Source: Bacteroidota bacterium (GTDB lineage: Bacteria > Bacteroidota > Bacteroidia > Flavobacteriales_D > JABDKJ01). From it: a DNA stretch of 36,263 bases. Positions 10,178 to 20,026 of the stretch are shown in pieces. The notes below the pieces were generated by a model. That model was not told the origin of the DNA. It saw only the letters and a list, made by a program, of their open reading frames with translations, and made no database searches. Positions within the stretch are counted from its first letter, which is position 1, and each line of letters starts with the position of its first letter. The stretch is taken from assembly GCA_024279715.1 (NCBI GenBank), contig JAJRRH010000175.1, positions 1-36,263 on the forward strand, read 5' to 3'. The position numbers and the translations under genes were made by a program.

Positions 10178-11350
10178 TCAATACAGGAACTTATTGTACG
10201 TAAGAAGCCATCTATCAGGCAATTCCCCTTTTGTTGCTACTTCATAATCTGAATAAGAACAAGGAACCATTTCTTTTCTACTAAATCTTACACCTTCCAC
10301 TTTTGGATAGGCAACTTCCATCCACCAACGGTCCGTCTGCTTAGATTTATAAAAAGTAATGTCATGATCCTTCTCAATTGGGACAGAATACTTCATAAAT
10401 CTGCTTTTATCATAAATAAAATTATCGCTATTACGCATCTTGAATCCCTCTACGAAATGCCATATCATCTGCCCTACTAGTTGTGCGGACTGAGAGAGGT
10501 CATCCAGAATTGGATTATATCCAAAAAACCCTGCCAACATTAGCTTATCGCTCATACCCGCATACATGGACACATGGCAAGCGTCTTCGGCACTCAACCC
10601 ATTGACTTGAGAATTGTCATGGGCAGGAAAATCACATTTTCGTATGGCAGACAAATCAAAACTTAGCATGTCAGAACCTCGTAGTATAGGCTCTACTTCT
10701 ACTACATTTCCACGTACTGCACCGAGTCTGTTCAAATCAAAGTGCATGTTTTCAAGCATTACCCGTATTTCAGGGTTGACCAAATATTTTTGATAGGCTA
10801 TACTGTTATAGTTGAACAGAAAATTTGGTTCATCAAGTATTATCTTACTCAAATAATTATTACTATTCAAAGGAGCTTCCGCATCTCCGATATCCATTTT
10901 GGCATCCACCACGGTTAGATTCACCATACGCTCTAATCGAGCAAATGATTTATACATACCATATGTCAGGTGTTGTGCTCCTCCTATAATTATCGGAACG
11001 ACATTATGACTTACTAAATACTCACAAACAGATTCCAAAGCGAATTGCGAGTCACTGAGAGTATGACCAGGCAGTATGTTGCCTAGATCTATAATTTTGA
11101 CATCTGGCTTATCCATGTATAGACGGTAGAATGCTTCACGAATAGGCTCTACTCCTTCAGAACACGCTTGATTAGCAACATCCCCCCTGCTCTCTTGCAT
11201 TCCGAGTATGGCGATACCATACTCCTCGAGGTCAGGAAAATCGTTACCATCATAGATATCGATAACACTCGCTACAGATCCAGAAATCTCAGAGACGTCA
11301 ATCTTCTCAATGACATTGGACGGATTAAGAAAGATGGATATATCCTCCAT
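10178..11350 (-). CDS. Arginase/formimidoylglutamase-fold protein with substituted metal ligands
   Basis: GGAQHLTYGMYKSF, VVDAKMDIGDAE and LSFDLSAIRKCDFP align with arginase-family metal motifs; lies between topA and the gld cluster. Confidence 0.75.
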   Translation of the reverse strand: MEDISIFLNPSNVIEKIDVSEISGSVASVIDIYDGNDFPDLEEYGIAILGMQESRGDVANQACSEGVEPIREAFYRLYMDKPDVKIIDLGNILPGHTLSDSQFALESVCEYLVSHNVVPIIIGGAQHLTYGMYKSFARLERMVNLTVVDAKMDIGDAEAPLNSNNYLSKIILDEPNFLFNYNSIAYQKYLVNPEIRVMLENMHFDLNRLGAVRGNVVEVEPILRGSDMLSFDLSAIRKCDFPAHDNSQVNGLSAEDACHVSMYAGMSDKLMLAGFFGYNPILDDLSQSAQLVGQMIWHFVEGFKMRNSDNFIYDKSRFMKYSVPIEKDHDITFYKSKQTDRWWMEVAYPKVEGVRFSRKEMVPCSYSDYEVATKGELPDRWLLTYNKFLY

Positions 11351-11359
11351 GCCTGAATT

Positions 11360-13768
11360 TTATTTTTTTGGAGAGGATTTCTTAGCCGCAGGTTTCTTTT
11401 TAGCGGTAGTTTTTTTCTTTGCTGCCGGTTTTTTCTTCGTCGTAGCCTTCTTTTTAGCTGGAGCCTTTCTACCTCTACCTTTTTTCTCAGGAGCATTCGC
11501 TGCTAATTCAAGACATTCTTCAAGAGTAAGATCCGCTGGCACTTTGTCCTTTGGTATTTTTACATTCTTTTTTCCAGCTTTGATATACGGTCCATATCTT
11601 CCGTTCAAGACTTGTATATCTTCATTCTCAGGGAATGTTTTGATATACTTCTCTTTCTCCGCCTTTTTCTTTGCTTCGATAAGTACCGCCGCTTGATCCA
11701 TTGTAATATTATAGGCCGTAAATTCGGCATCTTTAGGAATCGAGCAAAATAATTTCCCGAATTTCACATAAGGACCAAATCTACCGATTGCCGCAGATAC
11801 TTCTTCATCATCATACGTTCCAATCTTCCTTGGTAGATCAAATAACTTCATTGCTTGCTCGAAAGTAATTGTTGAAATAGACTGATCTTTATGCAAGGAT
11901 GCAAATCGAGGTTTTTCTTCATCTTCTACAGATCCAATTTGAACCATGGCGCCATATCTTCCGATTCTAGCAATCACTTTTTTACCCGACTTAGGATCAG
12001 CACCCAACTTACGTTCCCCTGAGGCACGTTCCGCATTTTCAAGTGTATCCTCTATTTGAAGATGAAATGGCCCGTAAAATTCCTTGATCATATCGTTCCA
12101 CTTCAGCTGGCCTTCTGCAATATCATCAAATTGTTTTTCTACGGAAGCGGTAAAATCATAGTCTAATATTTTTTCAAAGTTTTTCACCAAAAAATCATTA
12201 ACCACTACCCCCATATCTTCAGGAAAGAGTCGGTTTTTTTCATACCCTTTCAATTCGCTCTTTTTGTCTTCCGTAATTTGACCATCTACTAGTTTTAGCA
12301 AAGTATAGTCCACAGGAGTACCTTCTCTTGTATCTTTAATTACATATCCTCTACGTTGAATGGTGCCGATTGTCGGTGCGTAAGTTGATGGACGACCAAT
12401 TCCGAGCTCTTCTAGTCGACGCACCAAGGTTGCCTCTGAGTAATGTGGTGGATGCTTGGTGAATCTTTGTAATGCTTCTATTTCTTGAACACTTAGACTA
12501 TCTCCCACTTTCATTTTTGGCAATAATCCTGCATCTTCAGTATCTTCAGAGTCTTCCTCTTTAGTTGCGATATACAATTTCAAAAAACCATCAAATTTTA
12601 TCACTTCTCCGGTTGCGACAAATTTCTCTTTACGTGTAGAAATAGCAATGGTTGCGACTGTTTTTTCTAATATTGCATCCGCCATTTGCGACGCCACAGC
12701 TCTTTTCCAGATAAGTTCATACAACTTATTGTTTCGGTCATCCCCCAATGTCTTCACCATCATATTGGCTGGTCGAATGGCCTCATGCGCTTCTTGAGCA
12801 CTTTTACTTTTGGTTTTAAAGGTTCTTGTTTTTGAATACTCCTCTCCGAAATTATGGACAATTGACTCTTTGGCACCAACTTTCGCCGTTTCACTTAAAT
12901 TCACCGAATCAGTTCTCATATAAGTAATGTGTCCTGCTTCATATAATTTTTGCGCAGCTTGCATGGTCTGCCCAACGGCATACCCCAACTTTCGAGAAGC
13001 TTCTTGTTGAAGCGTTGAAGTTGTAAATGGTGCCGACGGACTTTTCTTCCCAGGCTTAACTTGTAAATCAGTGATTTCGTAAGATGCCCCCTTGCAATCT
13101 TCTAGGAATTTCTTTGCATCCGCTTCATTGGCAAATTTCTCACCCAATACAGCTTTAAACGGGCTCCCATTAACAAGGAACATTCCTACTACTCTAAAAG
13201 ATTCTTTTGCTACAAAACCCTGTATCTCACGTTCACGCTCCACGATGATACGAACGGCTACTGACTGCACTCGTCCCGCGGACAATGATGGCTTTATCTT
13301 CCGCCATAACACTGGCGACAGTTCAAACCCCACCAAACGATCCAAAACTCTTCTTGCTTGTTGCGCATCCACGAGATTTCTATCGATACCCCTCGGATTG
13401 GCAATGGCTTTTAAGACGGCACTCTTAGTGATTTCATTGAAAGTAATTCTTTTTGTATTCTCTTCCGTGAGCCCTAAAGCTTGCTCTAAGTGCCAAGAGA
13501 TAGCCTCTCCCTCACGATCCTCATCCGTCGCTAGCCATACCATCTGCGCCTTTTTGGACAACTTAAGCAATTCATTAACCACATCTTTTTTGTCATCAGA
13601 CACTGCATATGTAGGCGTGAAGTCATTTTCAATATCCACGGCCATTCCTTTGCCCTTAAGGTCTCTTACGTGACCAAAACTAGACTTCACAACATAGTCA
13701 GATCCTAAGTATTTTTCAATGGTCTTAGCTTTTGCTGGTGACTCTACGATTACAAGATTCTTTGCCAT
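11360..13768 (-). CDS. topA: DNA topoisomerase I with Lys/Ala-rich C-terminal tail
   Basis: MAKNLVIVESPAKAKTIEKYLG, TDEDREGEAISWHL, YMRTDS, GIGRPSTYAPTI; C-terminal GRYG/GRFG repeats and a basic tail. Confidence 0.98.
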   Translation of the reverse strand: MAKNLVIVESPAKAKTIEKYLGSDYVVKSSFGHVRDLKGKGMAVDIENDFTPTYAVSDDKKDVVNELLKLSKKAQMVWLATDEDREGEAISWHLEQALGLTEENTKRITFNEITKSAVLKAIANPRGIDRNLVDAQQARRVLDRLVGFELSPVLWRKIKPSLSAGRVQSVAVRIIVEREREIQGFVAKESFRVVGMFLVNGSPFKAVLGEKFANEADAKKFLEDCKGASYEITDLQVKPGKKSPSAPFTTSTLQQEASRKLGYAVGQTMQAAQKLYEAGHITYMRTDSVNLSETAKVGAKESIVHNFGEEYSKTRTFKTKSKSAQEAHEAIRPANMMVKTLGDDRNNKLYELIWKRAVASQMADAILEKTVATIAISTRKEKFVATGEVIKFDGFLKLYIATKEEDSEDTEDAGLLPKMKVGDSLSVQEIEALQRFTKHPPHYSEATLVRRLEELGIGRPSTYAPTIGTIQRRGYVIKDTREGTPVDYTLLKLVDGQITEDKKSELKGYEKNRLFPEDMGVVVNDFLVKNFEKILDYDFTASVEKQFDDIAEGQLKWNDMIKEFYGPFHLQIEDTLENAERASGERKLGADPKSGKKVIARIGRYGAMVQIGSVEDEEKPRFASLHKDQSISTITFEQAMKLFDLPRKIGTYDDEEVSAAIGRFGPYVKFGKLFCSIPKDAEFTAYNITMDQAAVLIEAKKKAEKEKYIKTFPENEDIQVLNGRYGPYIKAGKKNVKIPKDKVPADLTLEECLELAANAPEKKGRGRKAPAKKKATTKKKPAAKKKTTAKKKPAAKKSSPKK

Positions 13769-13791
13769 AAAAATTATTTTTAGAAAGTTAG

Positions 13792-13819
13792 CAAATGTAA
13801 AGCAAAATAAAAATGCAAA
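13792..13819 (-). promoter_or_regulatory. Putative topA promoter (TTTG-N16-TACATTTG)
   Basis: Minus-strand TACATTTG at 13799-13792 matches TAnnTTTG; TTTG at 13819-13816. Confidence 0.55.
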
Positions 13820-14074
13820 AGAAAATTATTTTTTAATTCTCTAAAATAAAATATGTGAATAGGCTATTAAACAGTATGATTAGACGTGTTTTTAACCACA
13901 AACCGACCAACATCTAATCTTCTTACTTCAGGATTAAAAAAACACAAAATTAAACGGAAGAATACAATTCGAAAACAAACTTTTATACAGTTCATTGTCC
14001 GATAATTAGCTGTCAATCTAGTCGTCATAATTGGCAACTACATGAAGTCGATAAAATAAACACTGAACTGACAC

Positions 14075-14104
14075 TTTGTCATATTGTAAAAAAACGTAAT
14101 TTTG
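14075..14104 (+). promoter_or_regulatory. Putative miaB promoter (TTTG-N18-TAATTTTG)
   Basis: Both Bacteroidota sigma-A-like elements at plausible spacing, about 18 nt before the miaB ATG. Confidence 0.7.
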
Positions 14105-14122
14105 CCTTGAAAAGAATAAGCT

Positions 14123-15574
14123 ATGGCGAAAATTAAAGAAGGGTTAGTAGGGAAGGAAATTATCGAAAGCAGACAAGGTGAGGCTACAATTATGGAAACC
14201 GCTCCTGGTAAAAATGCCAAAAAGCTGTTTTTAGAGAGCTATGGCTGTCAAATGAATTTCTCCGATAGCGAACTAGTTGCTACCATCCTTGCTAAAGAAG
14301 GGTATGTCACCACAAGGGACGCTAGTGACGCTGATTTAGTGCTGATTAACACTTGTTCTATTCGAGAGAATGCTGAGACTAGGGTGCGTCATCGTATCGA
14401 GCAGTATAACAGGATGAAGAAAGAACGTCCTGAGCTGATAATCGGAATGCTTGGATGCATGGCTGAGAGACTCAAAGACAAGTTACTGGAAGAGGAAAAG
14501 CTGTTAGACCTAGTGGTTGGACCCGATGCATACAGAGATCTTCCGAATCTAGTCAAGCAAGCTGGATCTGGTCAGAAAGCGGTAAACGTATTACTTTCAA
14601 GAGAGGAAACTTATGCGGACATCAACCCAATACGGCTCAACAGCAATGGTGTCACGTCGTATATTTCAATCATGCGTGGATGTGACAACATGTGTTCGTT
14701 CTGTGTCGTACCATTTACAAGGGGGCGAGAACGTAGTAGAAGTCCTGAAACTATTGTGCACGAAGCGAAATATCTTTTTGAACAAGGCTATCGCGAAGTG
14801 ACATTATTGGGACAGAATGTGGACTCCTACCGTTGGAATACTAATCGTAAACACGAAGTGATTGATAAGGAAAAGGAGACGGTGAATTTTGCTCAACTAC
14901 TGATAAAAGTAGCAAAAGTAAGCCCAAAATTGAGGGTGCGATTCTCCACTTCTCATCCGAAGGACATGACGGATGAAGTGTTGGAAGCCATTAGAGATCA
15001 TCATAACATTTGCAACTACATTCATCTACCAGTGCAATCTGGAAATTCGGATATCTTAAAAAAAATGAATCGTGGATATACTCGAGAATGGTATATGACA
15101 AGAATTGAAGCGATCAGAAATATTATTCCGGATTGCGCAATTTCTACGGATTTGATAACCGGATTTTGTGGTGAAACGACAGAGCAACATCAAGACACAT
15201 TGAGTTTGATGAGAGAGGTGCAATACGACTCTGCATACATGTTTCTTTACAGCGAGAGACCACGAACCCTTGCACAGAGAAAGTATGAAGACGACATACC
15301 TTTAGAGACAAAGAAAAAAAGACATAATGAGATAGTTCAATTACAACAAGAACACTCGGGAATTCGCACCAAAAATTGTCTTGACAATACACATGAAATA
15401 TTAATAGAAGGAACTTCCAAACGATCTGAAGACCATTTGTTTGGCAGGAATTCTCAAAATGTAGTTTTCATTATACCTAGAGGGGACGTAAAACCCGGGG
15501 ATTATATTATGGCGAAAGCCATTACATGCACCTCACAGACAGTTATTGCAGAGGTTGTGAACAAAATCGATTAG
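14123..15574 (+). CDS. miaB: tRNA-2-methylthio-N6-dimethylallyladenosine synthase
   Basis: ESYGCQMNFSDSE, radical-SAM CDNMCSFCVVPFTRGRERSR, LLGQNVDSY, C-terminal TRAM-like region. Confidence 0.96.
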   Translation: MAKIKEGLVGKEIIESRQGEATIMETAPGKNAKKLFLESYGCQMNFSDSELVATILAKEGYVTTRDASDADLVLINTCSIRENAETRVRHRIEQYNRMKKERPELIIGMLGCMAERLKDKLLEEEKLLDLVVGPDAYRDLPNLVKQAGSGQKAVNVLLSREETYADINPIRLNSNGVTSYISIMRGCDNMCSFCVVPFTRGRERSRSPETIVHEAKYLFEQGYREVTLLGQNVDSYRWNTNRKHEVIDKEKETVNFAQLLIKVAKVSPKLRVRFSTSHPKDMTDEVLEAIRDHHNICNYIHLPVQSGNSDILKKMNRGYTREWYMTRIEAIRNIIPDCAISTDLITGFCGETTEQHQDTLSLMREVQYDSAYMFLYSERPRTLAQRKYEDDIPLETKKKRHNEIVQLQQEHSGIRTKNCLDNTHEILIEGTSKRSEDHLFGRNSQNVVFIIPRGDVKPGDYIMAKAITCTSQTVIAEVVNKID

Positions 15575-15575
15575 T

Positions 15576-16814
15576 ATGGATATACAAAGTGTAAAATTAA
15601 GGTTTGGGATTATTGGTAATTCTGAAAAACTGGAAAGAGCTATTCAGACGTCTTTACGGGTTGCTCCAACAGACATTTCAGTTCTGGTGAGAGGTGAAAG
15701 TGGTACTGGCAAGGAGGTGATTCCCAAGATTATTCATAACTATGGACATAGAAAACACAAACGTTATATTGCTGTCAATTGTGGCGCTCTTCCAGAGGGG
15801 ACAATAGACTCTGAACTATTCGGACATGAAAAAGGAGCATTCACTGGCGCCAACTCTGCCCGAAAAGGCTATTTTGAAGAGGCTGATGGTGGCACTATAT
15901 TTTTGGACGAAGTGGCTGAGATGCCTTTACAAACGCAGGTTAGATTACTGAGAGTTTTGGAGACAGGTGAATTTATCCGAGTGGGATCCTCAAAAACACT
16001 AAAAACGGACGTTCGTATTGTTGCTGCAACGAACAAGGACTTGGAAGAAGAAATTCAGAAAGAAAAATTTCGTGAAGATCTTTATTATCGACTGAGTACG
16101 GTAACAATCCAACTGCCGCCATTGCGAGAAAGAAAAGAAGATATCTTGTTGTTGTTTAGAAAATTTGCAGTAGATTTTTCTGAGAAATACAATATGCCTA
16201 TTATCAGTCTTACGGATGAATCTATGCAGATGATGATTAACCATAGCTGGCAAGGAAACATTAGACAACTAAAGAATATTACGGAACAAATTTCAATAAT
16301 TGAAAAAGAACGTCTGATCACCAAAGATCTTCTTCTCAAGTATGTCCCAAACATAGATACTAAGAACCTGCCCGCTATCATCAATAAGCATAGTGGCAAT
16401 GACTTTTCGGAACGTGACATATTATATAAAGTTCTTTTTGAAATGAAGAACGACCTTTTTCACCTTAAGTCTTTAGTGCTAGATATACAAGGGAAAAATG
16501 GAGTGAACATGTCCGCTGACAATGCAGCATACTTACAACAAATACAATCCGAAGGTCAAACTCAGTGGGGAGGAAACGAAAGTATGGCTCCTATAAACGT
16601 ACCTGCATCTAATAATAATATCGTCTCTATATCAAGCCCCTCGGAATACCACGACAGTGTGGAAGTAGAAGAGTCTTTATCCCTTGAAGAGAACGAAAAA
16701 CAACTCATTAAAAAGGCCCTAAAAAAACACAGGGATAAAAGAAAGCTAGCAGCAAACGATTTGGGGATTTCGGAACGAACTTTGTATAGAAAGATAAAAG
16801 AATACGATATATAA
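15576..16814 (+). CDS. Sigma-54-interacting transcriptional activator without N-terminal sensor domain
   Basis: Walker A GESGTGKE, GAFTGA loop, GGTIFLDEVAEMP, C-terminal Fis-type helix-turn-helix (KRKLAANDLGISERTLYRKIKEY). Confidence 0.95.
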   Translation: MDIQSVKLRFGIIGNSEKLERAIQTSLRVAPTDISVLVRGESGTGKEVIPKIIHNYGHRKHKRYIAVNCGALPEGTIDSELFGHEKGAFTGANSARKGYFEEADGGTIFLDEVAEMPLQTQVRLLRVLETGEFIRVGSSKTLKTDVRIVAATNKDLEEEIQKEKFREDLYYRLSTVTIQLPPLRERKEDILLLFRKFAVDFSEKYNMPIISLTDESMQMMINHSWQGNIRQLKNITEQISIIEKERLITKDLLLKYVPNIDTKNLPAIINKHSGNDFSERDILYKVLFEMKNDLFHLKSLVLDIQGKNGVNMSADNAAYLQQIQSEGQTQWGGNESMAPINVPASNNNIVSISSPSEYHDSVEVEESLSLEENEKQLIKKALKKHRDKRKLAANDLGISERTLYRKIKEYDI

Positions 16815-16817
16815 TCT

Positions 16818-17327
16818 ATGAAAATTCGTTCATCACTTCTATTTGCATTGATCATTATCACAGGATTAAATTCTTGTCGATTTGGATATTCCTTTAATGG
16901 GGGCTCTGTTCCAATTGAGGCTAAAACGTTTTCCGTAAAATATTTCACAAACAAGGCCCCTCAAGCAAATCCAAAATATAGCAGAGATCTCTCAGAAAAA
17001 TTGATTGACCTGCTGAATTCTCAAACTCGCCTTGATTTTTCTGAACAAGATGGGGACATAAGGTACGAAGGCTACATTAGTAATTATCGAAATTCACCTG
17101 TCGCTGTTAATGTCAATGAAAATGCCAGTCAAGAACGTCTTACAATTTCCGTACATTTGACCTATGTCAACACAATAGATCCTGCAAAGAACATCGAGGC
17201 GACAGTTACGCACTTTATCGACTATGATCCGAATGTAAATTTTGACACCATTGAAGACAAGCTGGCATCAGATATAATGGATCAGTTGGCGCAAAAAATA
17301 TATGATAAATCTCTAGGAGACTGGTAG
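16818..17327 (+). CDS. LptE-like LPS-assembly lipoprotein
   Basis: Lipobox GLNSCRFGYSFNGGSVP; NKAPQANPKYSRDLSEKLIDLLNSQTRL; follows the sigma-54 activator as in other Bacteroidota. Confidence 0.85.
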   Translation: MKIRSSLLFALIIITGLNSCRFGYSFNGGSVPIEAKTFSVKYFTNKAPQANPKYSRDLSEKLIDLLNSQTRLDFSEQDGDIRYEGYISNYRNSPVAVNVNENASQERLTISVHLTYVNTIDPAKNIEATVTHFIDYDPNVNFDTIEDKLASDIMDQLAQKIYDKSLGDW

Positions 17328-17328
17328 T

Positions 17329-18105
17329 ATGAACAAACAACGAGTATTGGAATTGATGAAAAATCCGGAACGGATGTTAGGTTCTGATTTGATAGTATTG
17401 CAAGAGATGACCCATCGTTATCCTTACGCTTCATCTTTACGTTTACTATACCTACAGGCTCTCAATCAAACGGACGACGTACGATTGAGCAGCGAACTAA
17501 AAGAGTCCGCAATACATGTTCCTGACAGAAAACAACTTCACGCCTTACTTTCGGTTAAAATTGACGGCATACTAGAAGAGTCTGCCAAAAAGAAGAACAA
17601 GAAGTCAAAAAACAAGAACGAATCTATTGTCCTCAAACAACAGAAATCCAAGGAAGAGATACGCCTTGAGCAACAGTATGTAACACAGGCCATTGAGAGC
17701 TCTATAAATCTCGAAGTAAGTAAAAATAATCCAACAGCCCTTCCAAGTAGAGAAGATTTAGCTTCACTGAGAAGAAATGTCACACCCAAGCCTGTTATAA
17801 AAATTGCCGAGACGGGTTCTTTTATTGATTTTATTGGCGGCAAAGATGTTGCTACTGCACCCGCAGGCCAAGAGACTACTCCTGTACAGGCGAGCAAGAA
17901 GTTGTTTTTCAACTCTGAAAAGATGGCGAAAGAGAGTCTAATTGATAGAGAGGACTTCATGTCTGAGACTTTGGCAGATATTTATCTTCGTCAGGGTTAC
18001 TATGAAAAGGCTATTAAAGCTTTTGAGTATTTACGCTTGAAAAATCCAGAAAAAAGCAGTTACTTTGCGTCTCGTATTGAAAACATTAAGAATTCAATCG
18101 TTTAA
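17329..18105 (+). CDS. Conserved Bacteroidota TPR-like protein
   Basis: C-terminal LADIYLRQGYYEKAIKAFEYLRLKNPEKSSYFASRIENI is TPR-like; positioned between lptE-like and secG. Confidence 0.7.
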   Translation: MNKQRVLELMKNPERMLGSDLIVLQEMTHRYPYASSLRLLYLQALNQTDDVRLSSELKESAIHVPDRKQLHALLSVKIDGILEESAKKKNKKSKNKNESIVLKQQKSKEEIRLEQQYVTQAIESSINLEVSKNNPTALPSREDLASLRRNVTPKPVIKIAETGSFIDFIGGKDVATAPAGQETTPVQASKKLFFNSEKMAKESLIDREDFMSETLADIYLRQGYYEKAIKAFEYLRLKNPEKSSYFASRIENIKNSIV

Positions 18106-18126
18106 AAAAATATTAAATTTACTACC

Positions 18127-18435
18127 ATGAGTGTTTTCCTATCCATTGTGATCATATTTGTGTCCGTACTGCTCGGACTAGTTGTACTAATTCAAAATCC
18201 TAAAGGAGGAGGACTCGCTACAGGATTTACTGGCGTAAGTTCTATTGGTGGTGTTAAAAGAACTACGGATTTCTTAGAGAAAGCTACTTGGACACTTGCT
18301 ATCACGATATTCGTGCTGTGTTTGGTATCTACTTCACAGATTGCTAAAAATTCTGGTCCAATTATAGATCAAGACAATTTACCAACGGAGGTTATCAATT
18401 CTGATATTGATTTTGATACGACTCCTTCCGAGTAA
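18127..18435 (+). CDS. secG: Preprotein translocase subunit SecG
   Basis: Two TM segments and QNPKGGGLATGFTG...GGVKRTTDFLEKATW. Confidence 0.92.
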   Translation: MSVFLSIVIIFVSVLLGLVVLIQNPKGGGLATGFTGVSSIGGVKRTTDFLEKATWTLAITIFVLCLVSTSQIAKNSGPIIDQDNLPTEVINSDIDFDTTPSE

Positions 18436-18454
18436 TTAATTCAACTTATTTAGA

Positions 18455-18486
18455 AAAGCTGATTCTTTTAGAGTCGGCTTTTTTTG
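18455..18486 (+). terminator. Rho-independent terminator after secG
   Basis: AAGCTGATTC-tttta-GAGTCGGCTTTTTTT stem with T tract. Confidence 0.8.
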
Positions 18487-18569
18487 TTTTAAGGTGTCTG
18501 GTGATTTGCGGGTTATTTATGGCAATACTATGAATCTCTGTACAGGACATATTTACGCTTAAAAACTCT

Positions 18570-18660
18570 CTATCTTTCAGCATTTAAGCAAAAAAACAAG
18601 TTTGGGTATATTCAAGCACCCAACATTGGATGTTTCTAAATTGGATTTCTTCCGACATTA
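18570..18660. repeat. Second, diverged and inverted copy of the intergenic palindromic repeat
   Basis: TTCAGCATTTAAGCAA...TTCAAGCACCCAACATTGGATGTTTCTAAATTGGA aligns with the reverse complement of roughly 3800-3890. Confidence 0.6.
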
Positions 18661-18932
18661 TTTCGGATTAATTTATACATCCCATCCCACAGTTCTAATA
18701 AGCCTGACGATGTATCGAATTGCTAAAGTATTCCAATTGACTTCGTCTTTGCTTGCTTAGTATAGGTCAAAATCTCACTCTTACGGTAACTTGGCCCTGA
18801 TTATCACTGTCATTTCAATAGGCAAAACTATCTCTGGGAGCACTTACTTTTTTGTTAAAGGCCAATATAAATCATTCGGTATAATAATTCGAGGCTCACA
18901 CTCACAACTGTCAGCCATTCTTGACGCCTAAC

Positions 18933-18966
18933 AAAAAAGCCCACTACAATAATTGTAGCAGGCTTA
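18933..18966 (-). terminator. Rho-independent terminator after rplS
   Basis: AAGCC..CTACAAT/ATTGTAG..GGCTT hairpin followed by T tract on the minus strand. Confidence 0.75.
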
Positions 18967-18985
18967 AATTCTCTTAGGGGGAATA

Positions 18986-19351
18986 TTACTTCTTTTTCTT
19001 AGTGAAGTGTTTTCTTTCCTTGATACGAGCTGCTTTACCAGTCAACTCTCTTAGATAGAATATTCTTGCTCTTCTAGTTTTACCTTCTTTGATCACAGCT
19101 ATGTCATCAATAAATGGTGAATGCAAAGGGAATATTCTCTCTACACCGACACCATTAGATATCTTTCGTACAGTGAAAGTCTCGGTAACTCCACCCCCTC
19201 TTCTTTGGATAACGATACCTTTAAACTCTTGTATCCTCTCTTTAGTTCCTTCCTTAATTTTGTATCGAATATTTACCGTGTCTCCTGACTGGAAATTTGG
19301 GGTTTTATTCTTTTCTACTAGTATATTTGATATTTCTGTTACCTTGTTCAT
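18986..19351 (-). CDS. rplS: 50S ribosomal protein L19
   Basis: [60 protein letters not shown]. Confidence 0.98.
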   Translation of the reverse strand: MNKVTEISNILVEKNKTPNFQSGDTVNIRYKIKEGTKERIQEFKGIVIQRRGGGVTETFTVRKISNGVGVERIFPLHSPFIDDIAVIKEGKTRRARIFYLRELTGKAARIKERKHFTKKKK

Positions 19352-19500
19352 TACCGTTATTTTGGGGGTGCAATATTACGATTTTTTTGAATTGAATCAA
19401 TCAAAATAAAGCTTTTTTGCAATTATTTATTTATTCCTCAATGAATTCAATTACCCTTGAAACATAAATCTCTTTCCAAAAGCGTCCTACACCCTATTAA

Positions 19501-19956
19501 TCAATCTTTTATCAGCACACCATCTGCTTCAAAAGCAATATCTGTAATGGGCTCTGTAATTTTCAATATTTCTTCTTCTGACTTACCTGCATCTTCAGCA
19601 AAGTGACGTAACATCTTCACAGATGTCGTAGAAACCTGTGCTTTACCACGCATTACAGCTGTTTTACCTTCTTGACCACTGACTGGGACAAAGAATCCAT
19701 AATCTTTAAAAGTGACCCGCATTTCATCCCCTTCGGGCATGATGATAGTCATCCAGCAGCCTTTTTTGGTGCAAGTAGAAGATATCTTTCCAGTCACAGT
19801 GCATTCTAGACTATCTACATCTGCAAGTTTTTCTACTAAGACGGAAACGTCTAAAGCGTTTTCATCAGAAATTTTCTCTCCGTAGCTCTTTACTGCATCA
19901 TCTTGAGCAAAAGCAGATACTGATACGAGCATAAATAAGAATAATAGATTTTTCAT
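19501..19956 (-). CDS. DUF4920-like secreted protein
   Basis: Signal peptide then SYGEKISDENALDVSVL...CTVTGKISSTCTKKGCWMTI. Confidence 0.7.
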   Translation of the reverse strand: MKNLLFLFMLVSVSAFAQDDAVKSYGEKISDENALDVSVLVEKLADVDSLECTVTGKISSTCTKKGCWMTIIMPEGDEMRVTFKDYGFFVPVSGQEGKTAVMRGKAQVSTTSVKMLRHFAEDAGKSEEEILKITEPITDIAFEADGVLIKD

Positions 19957-20026
19957 TTTAATAAATTTTGTACCGCAAAGTTAAGTAATAAGGGAATACA
20001 GGACGCAAAATGCCAACTCTTTTTCT

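Noticed and set aside
13092-13673. 193-aa plus-strand ORF
   Set aside because: Fully antisense to the well-supported topA; Ser/Thr-rich shadow translation without family motifs.
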